Shown one piece after another: positions 55,175-64,000 of a stretch of DNA of 64,000 nt (position 1 is the first letter of the stretch; each line of letters opens with the position of its first letter). The stretch is from Kappaphycus alvarezii (Eukaryota > Rhodophyta > Florideophyceae > Gigartinales > Solieriaceae). The notes beneath the pieces are model-generated. The model had not been told where the DNA came from, did no database searches, and saw only the letters and a program-made list of their open reading frames with translations. A program made the translations under genes and the position numbers. The stretch is taken from NCBI GenBank assembly GCA_002205965.3, contig NADL03000516.1, forward strand, positions 1 through 64,000. The letters are read 5' to 3'.

Positions 55175-55846
55175 CTATCCCTCCACTACTGAATTTACAT
55201 CCGATATGTGCTGATCCAAGTTTTTTGAGAATATTAACACATCATCGATATAAACTCTTGCAAATGGAAGTCCTTTTAATACTTCGTCCATCATCCTTTG
55301 GAATGTAGCTGGTGCATTCATGAGACCAAAAGGCATCACTTCGAACCTGAATATACCGGCGTTGCTGGTAAAAGTTGTTTTTTCCTCACATTTGTCATCC
55401 AATTGAATCTGCCAATATCCAGTGTAAAGGTCAATTGAGGTGAAGTATCTCCAGTCCTTCAAGTCTTCGAATGTTTCCTCCATATTTGAAATCGGAAATC
55501 GATCGGGTACCATTCTCTGGTTCAGCTGTCGTTAATCGACGCAAAAGCGAAGTTTCCCATCCTTCTTTGGTGCTATCACAACCGTAAATGACCATGGGGA
55601 TGAAACTGGTCGAATCATATCATTTTCCAGCATACTTGTAACATTCTCTGAGGTAAATTGGTCATATTTCGGCGGTAGACGTCTACGCCTGTGGTAAATT
55701 GGTTGAGTTTCGGTAAGTTCAAATGAGTGAGTGACCGGTACACTTGCTTGTCTTATATCTGAAACGCTCCATGCAATTACTTTGGAGGATGTTAACATAT
55801 CGTATATTTTCATTGAGGCGGAGGCTGGAAGTCTTTCACAAGCCAC
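55175..55846 (-). pseudogene. Ty3 element 2, reverse transcriptase
   Basis: The 55,846-55,532 frame has PVTHSFELTETQPIYHRRRR, TSMLENDMIRPVSSPWSFTV and APKKDGKLRFCVD. A stop at 55,530 separates this from 55,513-55,175 with RYFTSIDLYTGYWQIQLDDK, FRFEVMPFGLMNAPATFQRM and FARVYIDDVLIFSKN. The YIDD box is intact. Its first ~10 residues (MACERLPASA) come from the deletion join with gag, and the protease expected before it is missing. The text is otherwise well preserved, suggesting a younger copy than the nested element. Confidence 0.92.
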
Positions 55847-56161
55847 TCACATACCTCACCGAGGTTACTCCCATTCCCGTTAAGAGACTACCCGCCGATA
55901 AACTTGGACTTACATTTGTGCTTTGCGTCACCATGAAGATAGGCAAAGATACTTGCGTCCTTCTCTTCATCGCCCTTCTCACGCATCACAACGTTGACTT
56001 ATGTGTAAAGAAACTCCTCAACGTTTTCACTCTTGCCCCTTGTGAACGTTATACGAGCAGTGTTGAGACCCATGATTACAGAAACGAAATCCCCCAGAGT
56101 TTTCTTTAGTACTGGTCAACTCGAATACCTCGGGTGCAACCCCCTCCACAAGAGTACCAAA
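55842..56161 (-). pseudogene. Ty3 element 2, leader and truncated gag
   Basis: This stretch is nearly the same as 840-1,157 (gag start and leader of Ty3 element 1): for example gtgctttgcgtcaccatgaa and attcccgttaagagac on the plus strand. The gag start codon region lies near 56,070. Gag is cut after about 75 codons, where pol sequence begins. Confidence 0.8.
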
Positions 56162-56570
56162 TGATAGGGGTAGATCGTCGGGAGAAGAGATACTCAGAAC
56201 CAACTACCCCGAGAAGGTGGTGTTGCAAGCGACAAAAGTGCTACCGTGGTATAGTTGAACGAATAAAAAGAGTATATATGGAAAAGAGTTGAGACGGCTA
56301 CAAGCAAGTATGGAAGGGGCAAGGTCTACCACCTATGCTCAACGACTAGCATAAAGTAAATGCTTCTTGTGTCTGACTCTCAACTTCCTAACTATTTGGG
56401 ACTTGACTTGAAGTTGTCTGCCAACTTTCTTGACCTCTCCATGAGGAAGCAGTTTACTGAGCTTATATAGACTTTTGGCTACCTCAAAAGTCCGAACAAA
56501 ACTACAGAAGGAACCAGAAAATGCATAAAAACAGTTTGTATGGAGGATATACTCTTAAACAAAAGACACT
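56162..56570 (-). repeat. 5' LTR of Ty3 element 2, inner half shared with other LTRs
   Basis: From 56,162 (tgataggggtagatcgtcgg) to about 56,500 it matches 51,274-51,600 and 1,158-1,470. Beyond that it follows the subtype seen at 27,130-27,250 (reverse), including tatgcattttctggttcctt on the minus strand, and runs into the acidic ORF copy B. The true outer end is therefore unclear. Confidence 0.7.
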
Positions 56571-56598
56571 TAAGAAACTAACGATCAATGAAGTCCTC

Positions 56599-56822
56599 TT
56601 ATTTCCCATTCTCTAAATCAGATCCAAACAACTCCTCTAAAATATCCATGCTGTCCAAGTAGCCCCCACAAATATCTGCGCACGGCTCATAGCTCTCTAT
56701 TCCCTCCTGTTTGATATCTAAAATACTAAAGATATCTCCATCCCGTTCCGGCGTTGGCACCACTTTTTCCATACTTTCCAGTCCAGGCCCCACCAGTCCA
56801 ATACTTTCCATGCCCCCTAACA
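56599..56822 (-). pseudogene. Acidic LTR-linked protein, copy B (5' truncated)
   Basis: The minus-strand frame 56,811-56,599 reads MESIGLVGPGLESMEKVVP, ERDGDIFSILDIKQEGIES, PCADICGGYLDSMDILEEL and ends FGSDLENGK. It matches the C-terminal 70 codons of copy A (26,937-27,132) without the one-base deletion. Similarity to copy A ends at about 56,822, inside the acidic part, so the 5' two thirds are missing. The spacing from its stop to the shared LTR sequence is the same as in copy A. Confidence 0.68.
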
Positions 56823-59489
56823 GAGTTCCTAATTGTAATAGGGTTTCTCAAAGTGGACCTGCGCACCTCATTTACGTGCAGTTATACGAATAAATTTGGC
56901 AAGCGAATCTGCAGACGGCCATTGCGAAGCAAAGTTACAATACCACATCTGAATACCGTATCGTGATGAAAGAAACATCAAAAATGTTTTCAGAGACAGC
57001 ACAGTAGCGGCAAGGGGAGGCACTGCGAAAAAGAAAACATAAATCCATGGTTAAGTTATTGTCACCCAGATGGTCAGGTATGTTAGAAGTACAAGGTCGC
57101 AGAACATGAAGGCAGTGAAAGGATGTTTAGCATTGTGATTTTCTGCGGACTGAATTATAATGATAGGACAGGAGTCTTCTGTAGAGTCAGCTTCAGAAAA
57201 TAGCCAGTCCCTGATTCGTTCGTGCAGAAGATTGGTCAGCCCAGTTTGGTGGTCCTTGAGACAGCAGCGAGAGTTAGAAGTAGTGCGTTCTGCTGGTTGT
57301 TACACATTTGTCAATCAGGAGTCCGCTGTGTGATGGTCCTTCCTGAGATGCTGAGTCAAGATGCATGGGATCTGTTATGGCTTTCATACTGTTAGACAGT
57401 ACGTACTAGTTCAGTGGAGTCAGAAAAAATTACCTTGAGAACTATCTCCTGTGTACCTATTCGCTAAGAACATGGTGGACGGTGATCATGATGATTTGCA
57501 GATGCACTTAGTAGATTTTACCCTTCTGTGCATGCATACTTTATTCTTCTGTGATGCCATATCAGAAAGCTTTAGAGACAGGAATTTCGCTGATGTCAGC
57601 TGCGGTCAAGAGCAACTCTTTAAAACTTTGAAGTGCATTTAAAGTACTCGCTGCTACGAGGAGACTCAACTCGAAGCGAAAAGCAAGAGTCATCACGTAA
57701 CTTCAACTGCGAGGACATTAATGGACCTGGGAAAGGAGAAAACCATGTTAAAAGCAGAATCTGCTGTGAAGCATCGAAATAAAATTGAACAGGAGGAATC
57801 TTTGTAAGCATCAGTACCGAAATCGGACTCAAATAACCATTACGTTTATGTAATTTATCAGGACCGAAATCGGACCCAAATAACCATTACGTTTATGTAA
57901 TTTGTAGCCACTGCCTTCAGTTTTTGAAATTTAAAGCTATTTTGGGCTTTTGAAATACTGTAGAGAATAGATTGTCTAAATACTGATACTTCTTTAATAT
58001 ATCTCACAGAAAAGGTTGTCAAATTTGAATGTAACTAGTTGAAGAGATTGTTTCACTCGTGCGTCACAAAGGTTTTTTGTTCGAGAAATGTTCCAATTAT
58101 AACACTCGTTTATTCTTCAAATAGACTATGTTTCCTACAATAAATGATTCATTTATATGTGTGCAGAAAAGTCTTATATTTGTTCTCTACCTGTTATATG
58201 TAAAGTAATAGAAGCTGGAACGTGTAAAAATAAGTATAGGCGTACTGTGTTGTATTTTTGTGCACGAAATCCGCACTTAAGCAGTAGGCTCTATTTCTGG
58301 CATTTGATACTAGAAGTAGGTTAAGATGTAGTCGCATGATGGGTAAAGTAGACAAAAAAGTGAAGCAACAAGATTACTGCACAAGAAAAAATTCACATCT
58401 ACAAATGACCAAGAATTAATTACTAAACAATTTCATTACTGGCTATAAATAATAAAATTAATTACATAGCTGAAGCCTGTCCTTTTTCTAGGGTAATGAG
58501 GCCACGCTGCTAAGCTCGCATTCTGAAACCTCACACCTACTCAATCCCTAACGAACATGTGGCCTCACTCCAAGAAATGACATTATAGTACTTTCCAAAT
58601 AATAAATTCTCAAAATTTCCCTCCTTGCTGAAACAATTAGTGCCTCTCAAAATTATTACCGCTTATTAAATGGCAACTAATTAGTTAAGACACTCTGGGT
58701 TGGCAGTAGCTTCTAACGCTGCTTGGCTGCTCGCTGGAATTGCATCGATTTTCTAGTAGACTGTTGCTGGTAGTAGCATTCAAAGCAATGATTTGTACAT
58801 TGCTTCGAACATCGGTGCATGGAGTTAGTATGAAATTCAGATTTAGAACTCCAAATAGGTTCCATACAATCCATATATCTCAAAAAACGCACCCAATATT
58901 TCTCCCGCACTAATTAATTGCCAAAAACCATTACCTGTGGTACTACCTAGGAATCAAACTCGGACCCCAACCAATATGGCCATACTTGGGCGGTAGTCTT
59001 CACTGGAAGAAAATGCGGATCATCCAAGATAGTAGGGTGCAGTACTCCTAATCACATCAAAATTTTCATTGTAAGATGGCGGAACTTTATGGCATCAGTA
59101 TAACCGGTGTCCGCTGTATGATTCCTCTATATTGCTAACTAAGAGCTAACCGGGTGGCCTATGTCGGATGAGTCGGCCACGTTCAGAGATATGCGCGACA
59201 AAATATATTTTGCACTCGACGACCAAATTTTAGTACTAATGCGCCAAAAAATCCTTCTAAGTATAACTCCTCTTGATGTGTTGAATTTGTCCACGATACG
59301 GGGCAACAGTCACTCAATGAAGCAGATGATTGCGGGAAGAGGGAAAGTCAGGTCGAAATTCAAAAATGAGGTCCTTTGTAGGTTTATCGGAGGACAGGGG
59401 GATTAGACAGGACAGTGTCCGCTCCAGGTCAGTCACTTTGTTGCGACGCGTAATTGCAGCAAAACTGCGAACTTCCTTTATGGCTCTTT
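56823..59489. other. Intergenic stretch with a 47 bp tandem repeat
   Basis: No recognisable gene in 2.7 kb; AT-rich from about 57,900 on. Only the tandem repeat at 57,811-57,904 stands out. Confidence 0.5.
57811..57904. repeat. Two tandem 47 bp units
   Basis: Unit 1 (57,811-57,857) and unit 2 (57,858-57,904) share tcag-accgaaatcgga and caaataaccattacgtttat, with about three differences. Confidence 0.9.
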
Positions 59490-59492
59490 TTA

Positions 59493-59861
59493 TTACTCCG
59501 TCTTTGAATATAGAGACAAAGGTAATATCGTAGGCGAGCGTGGGGCCAAAAAACCGTCAGGGGCTGCTGCTGAGAAATCCAGTATGTCGCTAGGTCGCAG
59601 CATAGTGCCTGACACGAGGAGTTGGACATTGATCTTGGAATCCAGCCGTGCTGCGCGGTCAATACGGCCGGGAATAAAGTTGCGAAGCGATTCATGCAGG
59701 TGTTTGCGACCAAATACAGAGAGGCGCAAAAAATTCACAGCGTGGTCACGTAACCTGTCCATTTTGCATTTAAAATTTTCGCAGTTCCGCGGAAGCATGT
59801 CATCGCGAACGGATAGTCCCAGGTAGCGGCATAGCATTTTTTTACAGTTTAACACAGACAA
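59493..59861 (-). pseudogene. Possible LINE-type reverse transcriptase, C-terminal fragment
   Basis: The 122-codon minus frame has MLCRYLGLSVRDDMLPRNCE and KMDRLRDHAVNFLRLSVFGR, then KHLHESLRNFIPGRI. In LINE RTs, the stretch after the catalytic core reads YLGxxI/V..., then W...LS..GR..L..S. The match is suggestive only: the rest of the frame (LVSGTMLRPSDILDFSAAAP) fits less well, and no catalytic core was seen upstream. Confidence 0.35.
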
Positions 59862-60554
59862 TTACGTATCGCCGAAGAAAGTTTAGTATAGAAAAGCAGC
59901 ACTGGGGCCTTTGCGGATCGCTAGAATGCGTATGCATTGCCTCAAATCGATGTTCTTCTGGATAGCAATTATGCATCGTTACACTACTAAAACATGAAGC
60001 ATTCTATTTTAATGGCTACTGGATTTGCGAGATACCTCAAATGGCTCAGAGGTTAGGCTTAAGCCCCGGATTCAGGATAGTAAGTTCAGATCTCGCATTT
60101 AACTATGGGGAGCGAGGGTTTTATTTCCCGATACCTTTACGCTAGTGGGATTACTCGCACAAGCTAGTACAAGGATTTCATTCTCTTTATGCTACATGAG
60201 GAATGACAGAGAATTTAATTTACACTCAATGCATATTGTCGCCAGAAGTGCAGCGTTTTGCATTAGGTCCCATGCAGTCGTCCATCTTGGTTTTTTAGAT
60301 GAATTTAGATACATTTATTTAGATGATTCACCAACAACTTTAACTAATCGAACTTGAATCCTCCTCAAATATTAATTAGTGCAAGAACTTAAGTCAGAGA
60401 ACCAAATTAAACATCTACTTTCAGGTTCGAGAACAGACATCTTTAATGGATCACAAAAAGGGGAGAAAAAACTACATTGATTACCACATATTTGTAAATA
60501 GATAGCATAAATCAACCTTCACAACCTTAAAGCAGCCCTTTGTCTCTATGTAGG

Positions 60555-60760
60555 TAGTCTCCAGCCTTCAAAATGCATTCAGGCATTCCAACGGTAAGTC
60601 GAGATATCTTTTGGAGAGATTATTTCCAGCAACACTGAAAAGGAATTCAAATGTGGTAGAAGATGTTTTTGGTGCAAAAAATAAAAACTTTTGCAAGAAA
60701 TGAAAATCAAGTTTTTTTCAAATATGCAATAGGCACATTGGATTTAATGGCTTTTTTATT
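60555..60760 (-). pseudogene. hAT transposase, C-terminal dimerisation remnant
   Basis: Read on the minus strand from about 60,690 one frame gives FFAPKTSSTTFEFLFSVAGN, directly followed by NLSKRYLDLPLECLNAF and a stop. In hAT transposases the dimerisation region reads P-x-(T)S-S/A-x-x-E-R-x-F-S-x-A-G followed by R-x-x-L. The usual E-R is E-F here. Preceding text (KKLDFHFLQKFL) fits the weak helix before it. The catalytic region was not found. Confidence 0.55.
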
Positions 60761-62070
60761 GCAAAATACATCGAGATCTATTGTTCAATGCTTGTAATAT
60801 TACCTTCTCCATCTTGAGATTCGCATTTATCGAAAAAGACAACATATGATCATCATCGCACCTTCGTTGAATAGTATTTGCTTTAGATGAAATTTCTGTT
60901 ACCTGAATTGATTTTGGAAAATACTGCGCACTTGTTGATCTTACAATCTCATTGCTTGCAAATCTGAAATACTGTAAGCTTTTCTTCATAGAGAACCTCC
61001 TGTTGCTTCATTCGATTAGATTGACGTGTAGATAGAGTCGCAACATGAGCACTGTGCGCTGCTATTGGAAATTATCTGCTATACTCGTCTCGCCTTCTCA
61101 GAATCTATACTGGCACCAAGATTGCTATTTCATGAATAGTGATCCTCTTCCAGGCCGTTTTAGATTTTCTTGCAGCTTCTTGAGAATTCATGCAGTACGT
61201 GTCCCAATTAAATCCAATATTGGTCCTGAATCCCTACCCACGGTAGTCTTTTACTTGTCCATTGACTTGTATATTTCCAGAATGGCTTCCAATGGCATAC
61301 TTTCGGAAACAGAAGGGCGATCTACAGTTCCCCTTTCTGCCAAATCTGCTTTATCAAAAAAGAGCTTGTCAATAGCAGAAGTCAATTAAGGCTCTAAGTT
61401 CAAAAATTAGAACCATAACACCTGTTGAGCTCCATCTGGTTTTAATATCCAGTAATGGGCGCAAAAATACCTCTTCATAAGTCTCCAACTCCCTTAAAAA
61501 GTTATTCTCTGCAATAAGTGACCTCTTAAATAACTCCATTTTCTTTCTGACATTCTTAGGGTTAGGGTTAATTCCAGAGATTTCAAATATTTTTTACGGG
61601 TAGCTGAAAAGAATGAGAGCTACAGGAAAGGTGGCACCACGAGGAACGCAAATTGTCACAACATTCAGTTCTTGAGATAATAACTGTTTCATATGCTTCA
61701 AAATCAGAGATTTCAAGAACATTTCGTGGTAAGCTCGGAAGATACAGTAACTTAAAATGGACCAGAGTACGAGTAAATTACATCCTTTTCAGTGTCTTCG
61801 AGATTGTTGCGTACTCGCGGTCGTGTCGCTTTTGGTTTACATACAATGAACGCATGTATGTTCTGCGTATGGATGCGGATGCCTTTGTAAGCCGAATACA
61901 GTACATTCGCGCAGCACACTTGTTCAGAGATATGCTATCTATTTCGAGTCGGATATTACATCAAAATACTTCGTGTTGTCGATGTACGCTGCTAGTCTAG
62001 ATATTTCTAGAGCTGTTAGCTCGAAGATATTGTTTTCCGTCATACAGCCGTCAACTGGAACGACGGAGGG
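60761..62070. other. Stretch with short frames and telomere-like word
   Basis: Frames at 61,045-61,389 (plus) and 61,653-62,000 (plus) show no family pattern. The minus strand here may contain more of the hAT remnant but could not be matched. Confidence 0.4.
61556..61571 (+). repeat. Short interstitial telomere-type repeat
   Basis: TTAGGGTTAGGGTTAA: two full TTAGGG units plus part of a third. Confidence 0.6.
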
Positions 62071-62074
62071 CAGT

Positions 62075-62100
62075 TATAAAGGCCATTCGATTGAATGGCC
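62075..62100 (+). promoter_or_regulatory. TATA box next to a perfect hairpin
   Basis: TATAAA (62,075-62,080) is followed at once by GGCCATTCGATTGAATGGCC (62,081-62,100), an 8 bp stem with a GATT loop. It lies 0.4-0.5 kb before the gag-like text of Ty3 element 3 and could be part of its 5' LTR promoter. No second LTR copy is available in the window to test this. Confidence 0.35.
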
Positions 62101-62585
62101 ACTCACCGCGGGAACTCCGCAGGAGGGTGAGTGCGCCCGCTTGCTTGCCTTACCTTGTGGAGTAGAATATGCTCTCTCTCTCCCATATGTGTGCCGTTGG
62201 TTCCGCACGTCAAATTAGTCAACATTGCGCTTTTGGATCTTGATCAAAGAGTAAGAGTTTTTCATGTTGACTACTTATCATACAGGGTACTTCAAATTAT
62301 GGTGTGGTGTCTGTGATTCAATCCTCGCTTTTCAACTCTGTCGATCAACCTTCTTTGATCAAATTTGGGAGTGCATTTGTCGCTTACTGCACAAATGTCG
62401 AGGACGTAAACAAAGATCGCGATGAAGAATCTAAGCTTTTCTATGGCAATCGTTAAGGATTGCATCAATCCTGATGTACTGCATGCACTTTTTGTGATGG
62501 GTGATATTGAAGGTGCTCCGACTCTTGTGGCGCTACGCTGAGAAGGTTCAGGCATGGTTCGAAAAAGCTTCAATCTCTTCATTAA

Positions 62586-63320
62586 ATGATCTCTCTGAAC
62601 GTATTGACGCCACAGTTTGCGCCGTTCGGTCTACACCGAAAAAGAGGATCCTGCACGAGATTTTTGTCATTCCATCATTTTAGTGATCACTTCTCTCGAT
62701 CAAACCAATGCTTCAGAGAACTTGAAGGATGTAAAAATGGCAAAAAAGTTGCTGGACAGACTCTTGAGCAAATTTCAGTCAGACGTATTCCAAGAAAGGC
62801 TCAAAATAATGCTCCCGGATGGAAAAAGAACAGCTTGCGAGCATCAAATTATTCAGAGATAAAGTATCAAACATTGCCTTGGAACTTTTCTATCGGAAAC
62901 CGCCAGGCCTGTCTGAATCCTCGAAGAGCAAAGCAGAATCGTGATCGCGCTCGTAAACATGGAGAACAGCTAACATCGGGGAACGTTTCTCAGAAAGAAG
63001 GCAGCGATTCTCTTAAGTCAGGTCGTAATGCTTCTAAAAGCAAGGTCACTGAATGGTCTAAGCCTTGTCTAAACAAATATTGTGACGGAATTGACCGCCT
63101 CAAGGACTGGCCAATCATTACGCCTGAGAAAAGGAAGGAAATATTCGAGAAACACTACTCCGACAAGAAGTCAAAGAGAGCCGAGATTTTTGAATACAGA
63201 AGCACGGGAAAACACGGAATCGCCAGACGGCGATTAAAGTCGCTTCAGAGTTTGTCCGAGGACAAAGTGTTTGATACTGTTCTTGGCGACTGTGGTGCCG
63301 ACTTTAGTGCAATTGACTGA
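62586..63320 (+). pseudogene. Ty3 element 3, Gag with protease start
   Basis: A 244-codon frame. Its first third is probably a shifted reading (the better Gag frame seems to be 62,617-62,862: DVKMAKKLLDRLLSKFQSDV, FQERLKIMLPDG). After about 62,830 the frame gives a basic stretch (NRDRARKHGEQL) and then KPCLNKYCDGIDRLKDWPI, a broken zinc-knuckle-like piece in which Cys pairs are partly lost and the His is Asp. It closes with SEDKVFDTVLGDCGADFSAID, where D-C-G-A-D is the retropepsin active site (family D-S-G-A-D). A stop follows directly, so protease is cut. Confidence 0.65.
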
Positions 63321-63480
63321 ATAACTTCGAGAAGGTCATCTTGTGCGTTCCAGATCTTTCTATGAAAGTGTTCCCCAGACCTCTGTCTCTCAACGGTGCT
63401 TTCAAACTTGATACGGAGAAAAGGACACAAACTCATGCTCTGTAACTCTGACAATCACAACCTACCTTCCTGGCTCTAAT

Positions 63481-64000
63481 ATCCCGGTTCGTGTGAAGGG
63501 TATCGAATTTTAAGTCGTCGACCACGATATGGGCGGAAATATTTTGGGAAGAACTTTCCTTCATTCGATTGGATTCAATCTCAAAGATCACTTGCACCGC
63601 GTCCGAGAGGACATTTATGATAAGACTTTGTCGGAAATTGATTCCCAATCGCTCAAGTTGGCTCCTGCGAAATACCGCGGACTCTCATACATGGCAACTG
63701 ATGATGACCCTATTGAACTTCCAGAGTGTCTAGCTGCCGGCATTGGCAAGGGCAAGAAGGAATCGATATTTCGGCCGTTTATCAGAAGTAATAGAGAGGC
63801 CAGAACCAATAGTTTGACGAACCATGGCTCACATAAGCTTTCAAGGCTTCTCGAAAGCTACCGGGACGTGTTTCGCATCAAACTCGGAGCCGATCATCCA
63901 GTAGACGTCGCTCCACTGACCATCACTCTAGCTGAAAATGATACTACGTTCCGTTCTCCTCAGCGACGCTATGCTCCTCTGAAGAGGGAGTTCATTATTC
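63481..64000 (+). pseudogene. Ty3 element 3, protease end and RT start
   Basis: From about 63,514 one frame stays open to the edge. VVDHDMGGNILGRTFLHSIG is the second protease motif (I-L-G-R). After a linker, SHKLSRLLESYRDVFRIKLG, DHPVDVAPLTITLAEN and RSPQRRYAPLKREFII form the typical start of a Ty3 RT (L...Y.DVFR...P....PL......P.R...R.Y.P..REF). A stop lies just before this frame, after VKGIEF. The match is strong to Ty3 elements of fungi and oomycetes. This is a different lineage from elements 1 and 2 and from the nested one. Confidence 0.85.

Larger units (their letters stand above)
51274..56822 (-). mobile_element. Ty3/gypsy element 2, gag/protease-deleted, with extra 3' ORF region
   Basis: A minus-strand element with its 3' LTR at 51,274-51,996 and 5' LTR from 56,162 upward. 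Internal order on the minus strand: leader plus first third of gag (56,161-55,842), then directly RT (55,846-55,175), RNase H (55,151-54,400), integrase (54,219-53,187) and an additional region (53,127-52,033). The gag piece matches 840-1,157 of Ty3 element 1, and the join to pol lies at about 55,842. The rest of gag and all of protease are absent. Before the 3' LTR the minus strand has GAGCGGGAGGG, a polypurine tract. The outer half of the 5' LTR is of another subtype than the 3' LTR. Confidence 0.85.
62340..64000 (+). mobile_element. Ty3/gypsy element 3, 5' coding part, leaves right edge
   Basis: Plus-strand coding in Ty3 order: gag-like (62,586-63,320), protease start at the end of that frame, protease end and RT start (63,481-64,000). 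The 5' LTR was not proven; the TATA/hairpin at 62,075 is a candidate. The rest of pol is outside the window. Confidence 0.78.

Noticed and set aside
58935-59000. tRNA-like B box (gagtttgattcc on the minus strand)
   Set aside because: The T stem does not pair and no A box or acceptor stem lies at the right distance.
1-64000. CRISPR array, phage or bacterial genes
   Set aside because: No regularly spaced direct repeats, no operons, and the content (copia and Ty3 elements, PB1 domain) is eukaryotic.

Overview
This is eukaryotic DNA, not bacterial. It has no operons and no Shine-Dalgarno-led genes, and it is dominated by decayed retrotransposons. It also holds a GC-rich gene with a zinc-finger-like motif and a PB1 domain, and the remains of a flavoprotein gene. 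The copia lineage at 17.9-24.9 kb, the chromodomain Ty3 element and the TTAGGG-type interstitial repeat would fit an early-diverging fungus such as a chytrid. Another microbial eukaryote (an oomycete, for example) cannot be excluded from one window.

Layout. 0-1.9 kb: 5' end of a minus-strand Ty3 element (5' LTR and gag), running off the left edge. 1.9-6.4 kb: an older minus-strand copia element; the Ty3 LTR cuts into its 3' LTR. 6.4-8.2 kb: a broken non-LTR-type reverse transcriptase with the box YHDDG. 9.3-11.1 kb: a flavin oxidoreductase whose C-terminal half precedes its N-terminal FAD domain. 11.1-15.9 kb: mostly non-coding. 16.2-17.4 kb: the zinc-finger/PB1 gene, with TACTG/TACAG arrays on both sides. 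17.9-24.9 kb: plus-strand copia element with two LTRs, broken by an 855 bp insertion with 11 bp terminal inverted repeats. 25.6-26.2 kb: CENP-B/pogo-type transposase remnant. 26.5-27.6 kb: an acidic ORF joined to a Ty3-type LTR.

28.4-40.2 kb: another plus-strand copia element, split by a 5.86 kb minus-strand chromodomain Ty3 element (33,301-39,164) with a perfect 5 bp target-site duplication (GGCAT). 40.2-48 kb: AT-rich, almost gene-free, with diverged repeats. 48.7-51.3 kb: two more fragments of the YHDDG reverse transcriptase family. 51.3-56.8 kb: a minus-strand Ty3 element that has lost most of gag and all of protease. It carries an extra region between integrase and the 3' LTR that encodes a duplicated, unrecognised module, and its 5' side carries a second copy of the acidic ORF-LTR unit. 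56.8-62.2 kb: mostly non-coding, with a possible LINE remnant and a hAT transposase tail. 62.5-64.0 kb: gag, protease and start of RT of another Ty3 element (plus strand), leaving the right edge.

No mobile gene recognised here is intact: each has in-frame stops, frame changes or lost catalytic residues. The nesting gives a partial history. Copia 1 predates Ty3 element 1, copia 3 predates the nested Ty3 element, and the YHDDG element at 51 kb predates Ty3 element 2. All comparisons were made by eye, so LTR edges not supported by a TSD or TG..CA ends are approximate.
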